DNA of 64,000 bases, taken from the NCBI RefSeq assembly GCF_018263855.1, contig NZ_CP073318.1:4650001-4714000 (forward strand), written 5' to 3'. Made by a program: the position numbers and the translations under genes. Positions 36,571 to 45,013 of this stretch are shown in pieces. How positions within the stretch are numbered: position 1 is the stretch's first letter; each line of letters begins with the position of its first letter. The notes under the pieces were generated by a model. The model was not told the origin of the DNA. It worked only from the letters and a program-made list of their open reading frames with translations, and searched no databases. The stretch is from Kutzneria sp. CA-103260. GTDB lineage: Bacteria; Actinomycetota; Actinomycetes; Mycobacteriales; Pseudonocardiaceae.

Positions 36571-37317
36571 TTGTCTCCAGTCACGATCGTCACCGGCGGC
36601 AGTCGCGGCATCGGCGCGGCGGCGGTGCGCCGGCTGGCCGCCGACGGGCACGCGGTGTGCCTGTCGTTCCGGGAGAACTCCGACGCCGCGGAGAAAGTGG
36701 TCCGCGAAGTGGTGGACGCCGGCGGCCGGTGCGTCGCGGTGCGCGCCGACGTGTCCCGCGAGGACGACACCGAGGTGCTGTTCCGGACCGCCCGCGAAGA
36801 ACTCGGACAGATCACCGGCCTGGTGGCCAACGCCGGCGTGACCAGCCCGATGATGCCGCTGGCCGACCAGCCGGTGAGCCAGCTGCGGCACGTGATCGAG
36901 GTGAACGTGCTCGGCGCGCTCTTGTCAGCCCGCCGCGCCGTGCAGTCGATGTCCACCGCCCGCGGCGGCAACGGCGGCTCCATCGTGTTCATCTCCTCGT
37001 CGGCGCCGATCCACGGCGGGCCCGGCGAGTACGTGCACTACGCGGCGTCCAAGGGCGCGGTCGACGTGCTGACCGTGGGCCTGGCCAAGGAGGTCGCCAA
37101 GGAGGGCATCCGGGTCAACACGGTGGCCCCGGGCATGGTGGACACCGAGATCCACGTCGTCTCCGGCGACCCGGAGCGGGCCTGGAACGTGGCCGGCCGG
37201 ATTCCCATGGCCCGGCCCGGCGACCCGGCCGAGATCGCCAACGCCGTCTCGTGGCTGATGTCGGAGCAGGCCTCCTACGCCACCGGGGCAGTCTTCCGCA
37301 TCGCCGGCGGGCTGTGA
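36571..37317 (+). CDS. Short-chain dehydrogenase/reductase (FabG-like)
   Basis: A 248-aa SDR. Cofactor site TGGSRGIG near residue 8, NAGVT, catalytic Ser in FISSSAPIHGG, Tyr/Lys in YVHYAASKGAV. Typical 3-oxoacyl-ACP or sugar reductases look like this; the substrate is undetermined. The start is taken as TTG 36571 because AGGGGG lies 7 nt upstream and the family normally begins a few residues before VTGG; a GTG at 36550 gives seven more residues. Confidence 0.88.
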   Translation: MSPVTIVTGGSRGIGAAAVRRLAADGHAVCLSFRENSDAAEKVVREVVDAGGRCVAVRADVSREDDTEVLFRTAREELGQITGLVANAGVTSPMMPLADQPVSQLRHVIEVNVLGALLSARRAVQSMSTARGGNGGSIVFISSSAPIHGGPGEYVHYAASKGAVDVLTVGLAKEVAKEGIRVNTVAPGMVDTEIHVVSGDPERAWNVAGRIPMARPGDPAEIANAVSWLMSEQASYATGAVFRIAGGL

Positions 37318-37392
37318 CCGGCCGATACAGTTGGACCCGCCGGTCGGCGATCCCGCCCGGCGACGTGGAACGAGCAAGGAGGAAGGATCCCT

Positions 37393-38256
37393 GTGGCTGA
37401 GATCCGCCGGGTGGGCGTCGTGGGCGCCGGACTGATGGGCTCGGGCATCGCGGAGGTGTGCGCGCGGGCCGGACTGGACGTGGTGGTCAGCGAGGCGAGC
37501 CCGACCGCGATGGAGGCGGGCCGCGAGCGGATCGCCAAGTCGCTGGGCCGCGGCGTGCGCAGCGGCAAGCTGTCGGAGGCCGACCGGGACGCGGCGCTCG
37601 GCCGGCTGCGGTTCACCACCGACCTGGGCGACTTCGCCGACCGCGAGCTCGTGGTCGAGGCCGTCGCCGAGAACGAGCAGGTCAAGACCGAGGTGTTCAC
37701 CACCCTGGACAAGGTGGTCACCGACCCGGACGCGATCTTCGCGTCCAACACCTCGTCGATCCCGATCATGAAGCTGGGCATGGCCACCCAGCGGCCGGCC
37801 AACGTCATCGGCATCCACTTCTTCAACCCGGTGCCGGTGCTGAAGCTGGTCGAGCTGGTGCCGTCGCTGCTGACCAGCCCGGAGACGGCGCTGCGGGCCC
37901 GCGGCTTCGCCGCCGGGCAGCTGCGCAAGGAGGTCATCACCGCCCAGGACCGGGCCGGCTTCGTGGTGAACTCGCTGCTGATCCCGTACCTGCTCTCGGC
38001 GATCCGGATGATGGAGTCGGGCTACGCCAGCGCCGGCGACATCGACCAGGGCATGGTGCTGGGCTGCGCGCACCCGATGGGGCCGCTGCAGCTGACCGAC
38101 CTGATCGGCCTGGACACCACCAAGGCGATCGCCGAGTCGATGTACGAGGAGTTCAAGGAACCGCTGTACTCCCCGCCGCCGCTGCTGCTGCGCATGGTGG
38201 ACGCCGGCCTGCTGGGCAAGAAGTCGGGCCGCGGCTTCTACGACTACTCGGCCTGA
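37393..38256 (+). CDS. 3-hydroxybutyryl/3-hydroxyacyl-CoA dehydrogenase
   Basis: A 287-aa NAD-dependent enzyme: Rossmann GAGLMGSGIAEVCARAG at the start, IFASNTSSIPI, the catalytic His-Glu pair region GIHFFNPVPVLKLVELV, and the C-terminal dimerisation domain with HPMGPLQLTDLIGLDT. Oxidises 3-hydroxyacyl-CoA in beta-oxidation or phenylacetate degradation (FadB2/PaaH type). GTG start with GGAGG upstream. 75 bp after the SDR gene, probably its own or a shared transcript. Confidence 0.93.
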   Translation: MAEIRRVGVVGAGLMGSGIAEVCARAGLDVVVSEASPTAMEAGRERIAKSLGRGVRSGKLSEADRDAALGRLRFTTDLGDFADRELVVEAVAENEQVKTEVFTTLDKVVTDPDAIFASNTSSIPIMKLGMATQRPANVIGIHFFNPVPVLKLVELVPSLLTSPETALRARGFAAGQLRKEVITAQDRAGFVVNSLLIPYLLSAIRMMESGYASAGDIDQGMVLGCAHPMGPLQLTDLIGLDTTKAIAESMYEEFKEPLYSPPPLLLRMVDAGLLGKKSGRGFYDYSA

Positions 38257-38326
38257 ACCTGTCCGGACGGGAACCGATCAGATGACGTGTGCCCGCCGGA
38301 GATCCACCTAGCCGCCTGCGTGGCCA

Positions 38327-39343
38327 ATGCTGAAGGGCATGGCCCGCAGGCGATTGCACTTTCTCGGCACCATGCCGCAGTTTCCCGACGCCCGCGCCGC
38401 GTTCTCGTGGCAGCTGGGCGAGGAGGTCCGGGGCCAGCTGCGCCGGCTGTCCGGCGGCGAGACCGGGCCACGGCTGATGTGGTTCGTGCCGCTGGTCAAG
38501 GAACTCAAGGCCCGCCCGGAGATCCGGGCCGTGCGCGACGGCGACTGGACCTCCTACGAGGACACGGATCTGCTGACCGTCCGACATGGACAGCGACTGC
38601 ACATCCCGCTTCGCCTGGCCCAGTACGCGGCCGAGGACCGGGCCGCCCTGGCGTCCGTTGTGGATGGTGATCCCGGACTTCCGTTGCAGGTCGGCATTCC
38701 CGGCTACCTCGACATGGCCCTGTTCACCTTCGGACCGCTCGGGGCGATCCGGCACAGCCGCCGGTTCCTGCTGGCCGTGGCCGAGCAGATCGCCGACATC
38801 GCGGCGCCGGACGTCGTGTTCCAACTGGAGGTTCCGGCCGCCCTGATCGCCGTCGCCTCCGCGCCCGCGTTCCTGCGGCCGGCCATGGCGAACTTCATGG
38901 CGTACCTGGTGACACGGCAAGTCGCCCGCGCGCCTGAGGGGTCGCGTTTCGGCGTGCACCTGTGCCTTGGTGATCTTGGGCATCGGGCGTTGCGACAGCT
39001 GCCGGATGCCGGCCCGCTTGTGTTGCTGGCCAACGCGATCGTGCGCCGCTGGCCCGATGGGCGGGTGTTGGAGTACGTGCACCTGCCGATGTCGGGTGGT
39101 GACGAGCCGCCGTCCACGGATGGGGAGTTCTATGCCCCGCTGCGGCGGCTGCGGGAGATGCCGTTGATCGCTGGCATCGCGCATGAGCTCCAGGATTCGG
39201 GTGATCAGTTGCGGGTTCGGGAGCTTGTTGAGCAGGCTGTTGGGAGGTCGGTGGATATCGCTACGAATTGTGGGCTTGGGCGTCGGTCTGCGGAGGAGGC
39301 GGAGCGGGCGGTTCAGGCGATGCTGAAGCTGGTGGCGGATTAG
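38327..39343 (+). CDS. MetE-like (cobalamin-independent methionine synthase superfamily) protein
   Basis: A 338-aa protein with the UROD/MetE TIM-barrel pattern: HFLGTMPQFPD at the start, VGIPGYLDMALF, and Zn-ligand-like motifs FGVHLCLGD (His-x-Cys) and TNCGLGRRS (Cys) matching the MetE C-terminal site. It is half the length of MetE and lacks the N-terminal half. Family members may methylate thiols other than homocysteine. First ATG is used; an ATG four codons later is possible. Stops 31 bp before the IS target duplication. Confidence 0.72.
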   Translation: MLKGMARRRLHFLGTMPQFPDARAAFSWQLGEEVRGQLRRLSGGETGPRLMWFVPLVKELKARPEIRAVRDGDWTSYEDTDLLTVRHGQRLHIPLRLAQYAAEDRAALASVVDGDPGLPLQVGIPGYLDMALFTFGPLGAIRHSRRFLLAVAEQIADIAAPDVVFQLEVPAALIAVASAPAFLRPAMANFMAYLVTRQVARAPEGSRFGVHLCLGDLGHRALRQLPDAGPLVLLANAIVRRWPDGRVLEYVHLPMSGGDEPPSTDGEFYAPLRRLREMPLIAGIAHELQDSGDQLRVRELVEQAVGRSVDIATNCGLGRRSAEEAERAVQAMLKLVAD

Positions 39344-39374
39344 GGGGAGTTCTGCGGGGGTGGTTTGGGGGTGG

Positions 39375-39382
39375 ATTTTTTA
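39375..39382. repeat. Left 8-bp target-site duplication
   Basis: ATTTTTTA immediately before the left terminal repeat; identical to 40798-40805. Confidence 0.9.
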
Positions 39383-40797
39383 GGCTCTTGGTAGGGATGT
39401 GTGGGTGGTTACCGGCCTGGCAGGGTCGGTCGGTAACCACCCAGAGCGAGCAGTGCCAGCGAGATCAGAGCTTCGGGGCGTTTGAAGCCGAAGGCCATCC
39501 GGGTGAGCAGCCGGATCTTGGTGTTGGTGGACTCGATCAGGGCGTTGGACAGTCCGTGATCGAGGCTGGCGTGGATGGCGGCGAGTTCGGTCCGGATCGT
39601 GCGTCCGAGCTTGACGAACTCCGGTATCCGGCACCGCGCGGCCCAGGACAGCCACCGCGTCAAGGCGTGCTTGCCGTCCTGGCCGCCGACGGCGAAGACG
39701 TACCGGAGTCCTTCCTTGAGCAGGTAGGCCCGATAGAGCCGGGGGTCGGCCTTGGCGATCCAGTCCAGCGTGACCTGCTGCTTGTCGGTGAGGTTCTCCG
39801 GGTTCTTCCACAGCGCCCACCGTGCTCGTTTGAGCCCTCGCGCCGCCCCGGCCGACGCGGCGCGGCCCCGGCGATCCCGACCACTGCCACCCGGACTGCG
39901 ACGCAGGGCGTTCCACGCTTGGCGCCGCACCGCGTCCAACGCGTCAGTGGCCCACTTGACCACGTGGAACGGGTCGGCGCAGCGGATCGCGGTCGGGCAG
40001 CGCTGTTCGACCACGCGGGCGATCCAGGCCGCGGCGTCCGCGGACACATGGGTGATCTGCGCGCAGCGCGCGGGCCCCAGCAGCGTGAAGAACTGGGTCA
40101 ATGTCTGTTTGTCGTTGCCGGGCGCGGCCCAGACCAGCCGCCCGGTGTCGTGATCGACAACGATGGTGAGGTACTTGTGGCCTTTCTTGTAACTGATCTC
40201 GTCGATCCCGATCCGACGCAACCCCGCCAGCCGGTCCACCTCGGCGTCGATGTCGGCCCGGACCCGGGTGATGATCGAGCCGACGGTGGGCCAGGCGATC
40301 CGCATCAGCTGCCGCACCGTGGTCTTCGAGCAGGTGGTGGCCAGCCAGGCCACGGTGTCGTCGAAGGCCCGGGTGTGTCCGGCGCCGTGACGGGCCCAGG
40401 GCACCGCGGCGACCACGACGCCATGCTCGGCACAGGCCACCCGGGGCGCGTCGGCTTCCACGACCGCGCGCACGGTCCCCAGGTCCAGCGCCCGCCATCG
40501 GCGTCGTCCCTGCCCGGTGTCGTACCCGGGGCAGCGGCGCTGGCAGATCCCGCATCGGCCACGATCACGCCTGCGGGCTCGGACCGAAGCGACGAACACC
40601 TGCTCGTGCTCGTCGAACGCGACTGTCTCCACGACCGCGGTGGGCAAGCCCAGCAGCCGACCCCATACCCTGGTAGAGGGCACGTCGTTCTCCGTCTATG
40701 CAGTTTCTGTTCCTCGACAGCTCAGAAACCTAGACGCTGCACCGGCGTGCCCTTCTGCTACCTGGGCATACCCACCCACACATCAGTACGAAGAGCC
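39383..40797 (-). mobile_element. ISL3-family insertion sequence, 1,415 bp, complete
   Basis: Terminal inverted repeats begin GGCTCTT at both ends; about 26 bp align (left GGCTCTTGGTAGGGATGTGT, right inverted GGCTCTTCGTACTGATGTGT). Both flanks carry the same 8-bp duplication ATTTTTTA (39375-39382 and 40798-40805), the expected length for ISL3. One intact transposase fills the element. Perfect duplications indicate a recent insertion. Confidence 0.95.
39409..40683 (-). CDS. ISL3-family transposase
   Basis: A 424-aa DDE transposase. N-terminal zinc-ribbon-like cysteines (RCGICQRRCPG), HTH region, then a DDE catalytic core starting GIDEISYKKGHKYLTIVVD, with ADPFHVVKW and a C-terminal Glu in NALIESTNTKIRLLTRMAFGF. 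Uninterrupted, so the element may be active. Confidence 0.95.
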   Translation of the reverse strand: MPSTRVWGRLLGLPTAVVETVAFDEHEQVFVASVRARRRDRGRCGICQRRCPGYDTGQGRRRWRALDLGTVRAVVEADAPRVACAEHGVVVAAVPWARHGAGHTRAFDDTVAWLATTCSKTTVRQLMRIAWPTVGSIITRVRADIDAEVDRLAGLRRIGIDEISYKKGHKYLTIVVDHDTGRLVWAAPGNDKQTLTQFFTLLGPARCAQITHVSADAAAWIARVVEQRCPTAIRCADPFHVVKWATDALDAVRRQAWNALRRSPGGSGRDRRGRAASAGAARGLKRARWALWKNPENLTDKQQVTLDWIAKADPRLYRAYLLKEGLRYVFAVGGQDGKHALTRWLSWAARCRIPEFVKLGRTIRTELAAIHASLDHGLSNALIESTNTKIRLLTRMAFGFKRPEALISLALLALGGYRPTLPGR

Positions 40798-40805
40798 ATT
40801 TTTTA
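40798..40805. repeat. Right 8-bp target-site duplication
   Basis: ATTTTTTA immediately after the right terminal repeat; identical to 39375-39382. Confidence 0.9.
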
Positions 40806-40830
40806 GGGGGTGGATGTTGGGTTGGCTCCG

Positions 40831-40948
40831 GGTGGATTTTGCGTGGATCCTCTGGGCGATGGCAATCGAGGCAATCATCGGACAGGCTGCGCCTGCCTCG
40901 ATTCGCGGACGAGCGTACGCCATCGCCCCCCTCCACGCAAAATCCACC
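40831..40948. repeat. 118-bp imperfect palindrome beside the IS
   Basis: Outer arms share GGTGGATTTTGCGTGGA (17 bp) and GGCGATGGC (9 bp), each exactly inverted on the right side with a small internal mismatch block; inside, AATCGAGGCA pairs with TGCCTCGATT. The IS target just to the left has the same GTGGAT word. The 270-bp gap from the IS to the DUF222 gene holds this structure and no gene I can support. Confidence 0.75.
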
Positions 40949-41067
40949 CTCCGAAGTGAGAGGGGGCGGTGGTTGGGTTTGCGGGGTCGGGGTTGCGATT
41001 ATGCATGAAACTCGGATTCACCCGTTAGTGATTCGAGTTCGATCTTTGATAGGCGTATTCTGGAGGC

Positions 41068-42213
41068 ATGGAAGAACTCGCCCGGGAGTTGGAGAGCAGG
41101 GAACCGTCAGGGGCTCTGCTGGATCTGCTCATGGGCATGGATCTCGCCACCCTGACCGCCGATCAACAGGTCACGGCATTCATTCTGGCGCGGAAAATTA
41201 AAGCATTCGCCGATCATGTGCAGTTGTCGATTCTGCGGGATGTCGAGGACACCGCTGAGATGGCGATGGCGGTGCATGAGCCGGAGCAGTCGGTAGTCCG
41301 GCAGAAGCGGTGCAGCGAGGTGTTGGACCGGTTGCCCCGGCTGTCGGAGCTGCTGCGGCGAGGAGAGTTGGACCTGCGGCGGCTGGAGACCGTGGACGAA
41401 CGGATCGTCAACCTGCCCAATCCCGCCATGGTCGCCGAAGTCGAAGACGAACTGGTTGAGGTGGCTCCCGGGCTGACCCGCACCCAGCTCGCGCGGCGCA
41501 CCACCGCGCAGGTAGCGAAGGTCGACCCCACCGGCTACGACCAGCGCCGCCTGAAGGCCAAGCAGGAGCGTCGGGTCGAGTTCACACCACTCCCGGACGG
41601 CATGGCGCAACTGCGGATCACCCTCACCGCACTCGACGCCCGCGCCTGCTACGACATCCTCACCCAGGACGCCCGGGCCCTGGTCAAAGACGAGCGGACC
41701 ACTGACCAGAAACGAGCCGATGCCTTCCTGGACCGGTTCCTGGGGTACGGGGTGGACCGCAAGGTCAAGGTCCACGTCACCATCTCGCTGGAGACCCTGA
41801 TGGGGTTGACCGAAGACCCCGGTCTGCTCGACGGCTACGGGCCGATCGCCGCCGACTCCGCTCGCGAGCTGGCCATGCACGCCCCCTGGCGCGGCCTGCT
41901 CCTCGACCAGTACCGCCGCGCCTCCGAACTCGGCACCGACACCTACCGCCCCACCACCCGCATAAAGGAATTCGCCGAACTCAACGCCGGCGGCACCTGC
42001 TCCGCCCCCGGCTGCACCACCCCCATCCAAGAACTCGACCACACCATCCCCTGGCCCACAGGAAAGACCGCTGCCACTCAGCTCAAGGGCTACTGCGCCC
42101 ATCACCACCACCTCAAACACGGCAACCACACAGTCACCCTGGATTCCGACAACACCCTCCACTGGGTCACCCCACTAGGCCGCCACTACACAACCACGCC
42201 ACACCAGTACTGA
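41068..42213 (+). CDS. DUF222 / HNH endonuclease (13E12-repeat-like) protein
   Basis: A 381-aa member of the actinobacterial DUF222-HNH family (13E12 repeat proteins). DUF222 helices fill residues 1-300; the C-terminal HNH nuclease motif is CSAPGCTTPIQELDHTIPWP followed by LKGYCAHHHHLKHG with two CxxC-like pairs for zinc. These genes are multicopy and often sit near mobile elements, and may be selfish elements themselves. ATG start at 41068 after GGAGGC. Confidence 0.9.
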   Translation: MEELARELESREPSGALLDLLMGMDLATLTADQQVTAFILARKIKAFADHVQLSILRDVEDTAEMAMAVHEPEQSVVRQKRCSEVLDRLPRLSELLRRGELDLRRLETVDERIVNLPNPAMVAEVEDELVEVAPGLTRTQLARRTTAQVAKVDPTGYDQRRLKAKQERRVEFTPLPDGMAQLRITLTALDARACYDILTQDARALVKDERTTDQKRADAFLDRFLGYGVDRKVKVHVTISLETLMGLTEDPGLLDGYGPIAADSARELAMHAPWRGLLLDQYRRASELGTDTYRPTTRIKEFAELNAGGTCSAPGCTTPIQELDHTIPWPTGKTAATQLKGYCAHHHHLKHGNHTVTLDSDNTLHWVTPLGRHYTTTPHQY

Positions 42214-42219
42214 GCACCG

Positions 42220-42480
42220 GTTCTTTGACAACTCCACAGCGAAACGAACCAAGGGAAACCAAGGCCCGCCCCCCAAAAAAACCTGAACCCTAACCCCCAC
42301 CCCAACCACATCACCCATCACCCCCAAGCCGCCCCCAACCCTCCCTCCCGTCCAAAGCCGCCCTAAAAACGACCCCCTACCCAACCGCCAGCAAACCACC
42401 CACCCCAACCACCCACCTGACCCAAGCGAACTGGCCAACCGTCCACGCAGGCCCGCAACCCACCACTAGCACCCCAACCC
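42220..42480. other. C-rich, G-poor intergenic tract
   Basis: About 260 bp in which the plus strand is nearly all C and A with very few G (ACCCCAACCACCCACC-type runs). The minus strand is thus G-rich with many GGG runs and could fold into quadruplexes. It lies between convergent stops (DUF222 gene and the lipoprotein gene). No gene is supported there. Confidence 0.75.
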
Positions 42481-42481
42481 C

Positions 42482-43003
42482 CTACGGCTGCCAAGCCCCA
42501 ATCACATCTCCAAGCACATTCGTCAACTGAATCGCCTTGGGCTGCCCCGCCGGCGTATCGATAGCCACCACTCCCCGCGTCGACTGCCCGCTCGGCACAC
42601 CGCCAACCGTCAACTCGGGGCTGAAGCCGGCAGTCATGCTGTTGCCGGTGTTCTGGTCGTAGGTCTTGCCATCCGCCGCCTGGTAGCGCACGTACAGCGG
42701 GTTCACCTGGAACGTGCCGCCGGTGACCTTGATCTCCACGTCGATCACCGAGTACTGCCCGTTCGCCGGCGCCTGCGCCAGATCACCCTGGCCCTTCGAC
42801 GAAGCGTTCACCGACAGCACCGTCGCCTCAGCGGTGGCCCCGTCGTCGCCGGTGACCTTGACCGCCTGCCCGACCTTCGCCGCCGTCACCGCCCCCGAAC
42901 CCGACGCAGAACTCGGCGCGCTCCCCTGGTCCGGCAGCGGCCCACAGGCCGTGGCCCCGACCAGCACCAGCGCCAACGCCAATCCGGCTGTTCCCTTACG
43001 CAT
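42482..43003 (-). CDS. Lipoprotein with DUF4352 domain
   Basis: A 173-aa predicted lipoprotein: positively charged start MRKG, hydrophobic core, lipobox-like GATAC with the acylated Cys at residue 20. A Ser/Ala/Gly linker is followed by a DUF4352 (MPT63-like immunoglobulin) domain with APANGQYSVIDVEIKVTGGTF. Function unknown; may bind other envelope proteins. The ATG at 43003 starts the signal peptide; an upstream start at 43042 would spoil it. Divergent from the SARP-HhH gene, 118 bp apart. Confidence 0.8.
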   Translation of the reverse strand: MRKGTAGLALALVLVGATACGPLPDQGSAPSSASGSGAVTAAKVGQAVKVTGDDGATAEATVLSVNASSKGQGDLAQAPANGQYSVIDVEIKVTGGTFQVNPLYVRYQAADGKTYDQNTGNSMTAGFSPELTVGGVPSGQSTRGVVAIDTPAGQPKAIQLTNVLGDVIGAWQP

Positions 43004-43121
43004 TGTCGTCCGTGCCCCTCTGTGCCTGGTTGTTTCCGCCACCAGCCTGGACAGGTCAACTGCCGTCGGACTGCCGTGCGACTGCTACCTTGCTGCCAGC
43101 GTCGGACAGGGGAGGGAAGAC

Positions 43122-44486
43122 GTGGCCGAGCTGCGCTTCGAGGTGCTCGGGCCGGTGCGGGTGTTACAGGCGGGCCAGGAACTCGCTCTCGGGCCGGGCA
43201 AGCAGCGAGCGGTGTTGGCGGCGCTGTTGTTGCACGCCAACCGTCCGGCGTCGACCGCGGCGATCATCGACGCGGTGTGGCCGGACGATCCGCCGGCCAA
43301 CGGCCCGAACGTCGTCCAGAAGCACGTCGCCGGGCTGCGCAAGGTGTTGGAACCGGAGCGCACGCCTCGCGCGCCGGGGCAGCTGATCACCTTGACCGAC
43401 GCCGGCTACACCCTGCACGTCGAGCCGGGCGGCCTGGACGCCGAGGACTTTCAAGCGAGGATCAGCCACGCGCGAACGCTGCCGGTCGGTCCGGCGGCCG
43501 AGGCGCTTCGGGACGCCCTCGCGACGTGGCGGGGCCCGGCGCTGGCCGGCCTGGACGGACCTGCTTTCGACGTCGAGCGGACCCGGCTGGAAGAGAGCCG
43601 CGCCAATGCCCTTGAGGACCGCATCGACCTCGAATTGCGACTCGGCCAGCACTACCAGGCGATAGGCGAGCTCCGCCAGCTCACCGTCCACTACCCCTAC
43701 CGCGAACGTCTCCGCGGGCTGCTGATGCTGGCCCTCTATCGGTCCGGCCGACAGGCTGAGGCGCTGGCGGCGTTTCGTGACACCCGGCGGCAGTTGTCCG
43801 AGGAGCTGGGGATCGAGCCCGGCGACGAGCTGCAGACTCTTCACGACCGGATGCTGGTCGGCGATCCGGCGCTGCTGCTGACGCAGCCGGTGGCACCGCC
43901 GGAACACCCGGTGAAGCAACGCCCGAAGCGGTCGGTGAACCTGGCCGGTTGGTGGCTGGTCGCGGTGCCGCTGCTGAGCGCCGGATTCCTGACGTGGGCG
44001 GCGTTTCTGGCCACGGCGACGAAGCTGCAGGGCTGGCAGCTGTGGCTGTCGACCACCGGCTACGGCGCGCTCGTCTGCGCCGCGTTCGTGGTGCCGTGGA
44101 TCGGCGGCACCACCCACGCCCTCCTGTTGCGGCCGCGGCTGAACCGGCGCCGGGATCCCGCTGTGGCGGAGGCGATGGCCGCCCGGTCCCGCCGCGCCGA
44201 GGCCCGCCGGCTGCTGGCGACCGATCCGGCGCTGGCCCGGGAACTGTGCATCGGCCGGCCCGACCTCCCCCGCCGCTACGACGATGGCGGCCTGGTCGAC
44301 GTGAACTCGGTGCCGGAGCACGTGCTCAGCTCGCTTGACGGCTTCCCGCCGGAGCTGGCGGTCCGGGTTGTCACCGATCGGGATCTGGTCGGTGGCTTCA
44401 CTTCTGTCGACGATCTCGTCGCCCGAGGCCTGCTGACGTCCCTGGCCGCCGGTGCCCTGCGGGACCGGCTCGTGTTCATCCGCTAG
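43122..44486 (+). CDS. Membrane-anchored SARP regulator with C-terminal helix-hairpin-helix domain
   Basis: A 454-aa protein of unusual build. Residues 1-98 are a SARP OmpR-type DNA-binding domain (LRFEVLGPVRVLQAGQELAL), 103-248 a BTAD with the helical repeats, 272-296 and 309-333 two membrane helices, and 391-440 a ComEA-like helix-hairpin-helix (VDVNSVPEHVLSSLDGFPPE, then GGFTSVDDL). Membrane tethering of a DNA-binding activator, with a second DNA-binding motif, suggests a signal-transducing regulator. GTG start with GGAGGGAA upstream. Its stop shares a CTAG with the convergent gene; the isonitrile-type gene lies just beyond and is a plausible target. Confidence 0.85.
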   Translation: MAELRFEVLGPVRVLQAGQELALGPGKQRAVLAALLLHANRPASTAAIIDAVWPDDPPANGPNVVQKHVAGLRKVLEPERTPRAPGQLITLTDAGYTLHVEPGGLDAEDFQARISHARTLPVGPAAEALRDALATWRGPALAGLDGPAFDVERTRLEESRANALEDRIDLELRLGQHYQAIGELRQLTVHYPYRERLRGLLMLALYRSGRQAEALAAFRDTRRQLSEELGIEPGDELQTLHDRMLVGDPALLLTQPVAPPEHPVKQRPKRSVNLAGWWLVAVPLLSAGFLTWAAFLATATKLQGWQLWLSTTGYGALVCAAFVVPWIGGTTHALLLRPRLNRRRDPAVAEAMAARSRRAEARRLLATDPALARELCIGRPDLPRRYDDGGLVDVNSVPEHVLSSLDGFPPELAVRVVTDRDLVGGFTSVDDLVARGLLTSLAAGALRDRLVFIR

Positions 44487-45013
44487 TCCTGGATGAGGCG
44501 GCCAGCGGTGCCACGGGGATCACGGATCCAGAGATCCATGAGCTCGCCGTCAGGGCCGGGAAGAGTCAGGCAGCGCAACCAATCCGGGCCCCAGAGCCGA
44601 ACCAGCTCACCGCCCCACGGGCGCTGCCACTCGATGGGTGGCACGCCGCGCCGGCAGTCGGCTTCACGAGGTTCCCAGCGCAGGATGTCGCCGTCGATGA
44701 CGAGACGCCCGAGCAGTTCCTGCCGGTCGTAACGCTGCTTGTCCGACCACCGCCCGTGCCGACCGGCACCAGGCAAACCCAGGCGGTGCGCGAAAACCAA
44801 CGGCAGCGACGCAGCCCAGCCGTCGCCGGCGACCCTGCGCAGCACGAGCTCGGTCGCCCCGAAAGTGATGGCCGGCAGGGCAAGAGCGCACAGCACGGCC
44901 CAAGCCGGCCCGATGCGGAACGAGAGCCCGGCGAAGATCACCAGCACGCCGAACGTCAACGCGACGAAGCCGTCGCGTCGACGTCCCCGCCGGAGCACGC
45001 CGTGTTCGGTCAC
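44483..45013 (-). CDS. Small membrane protein coupled to the isonitrile synthase-like gene
   Basis: A 176-aa protein with two hydrophobic helices near the N-terminus (FVALTFGVLVIFAGLSF and AWAVLCALALPAITFG) and a soluble C-terminal part with many Trp/Arg. The GTG start overlaps the stop of the 953-aa gene (GTGA), so the two are translated together. I do not recognise the family. Possible roles are anchoring or assisting the enzyme; this is positional inference. Confidence 0.7.
   Translation of the reverse strand: MTEHGVLRRGRRRDGFVALTFGVLVIFAGLSFRIGPAWAVLCALALPAITFGATELVLRRVAGDGWAASLPLVFAHRLGLPGAGRHGRWSDKQRYDRQELLGRLVIDGDILRWEPREADCRRGVPPIEWQRPWGGELVRLWGPDWLRCLTLPGPDGELMDLWIRDPRGTAGRLIQD

Noticed and set aside
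42175..42438. ORF in the C-rich tract on the minus strand
   Set aside because: Gly/Trp/Val repeats produced by the G-rich strand; overlaps the DUF222 gene end and has no homology.
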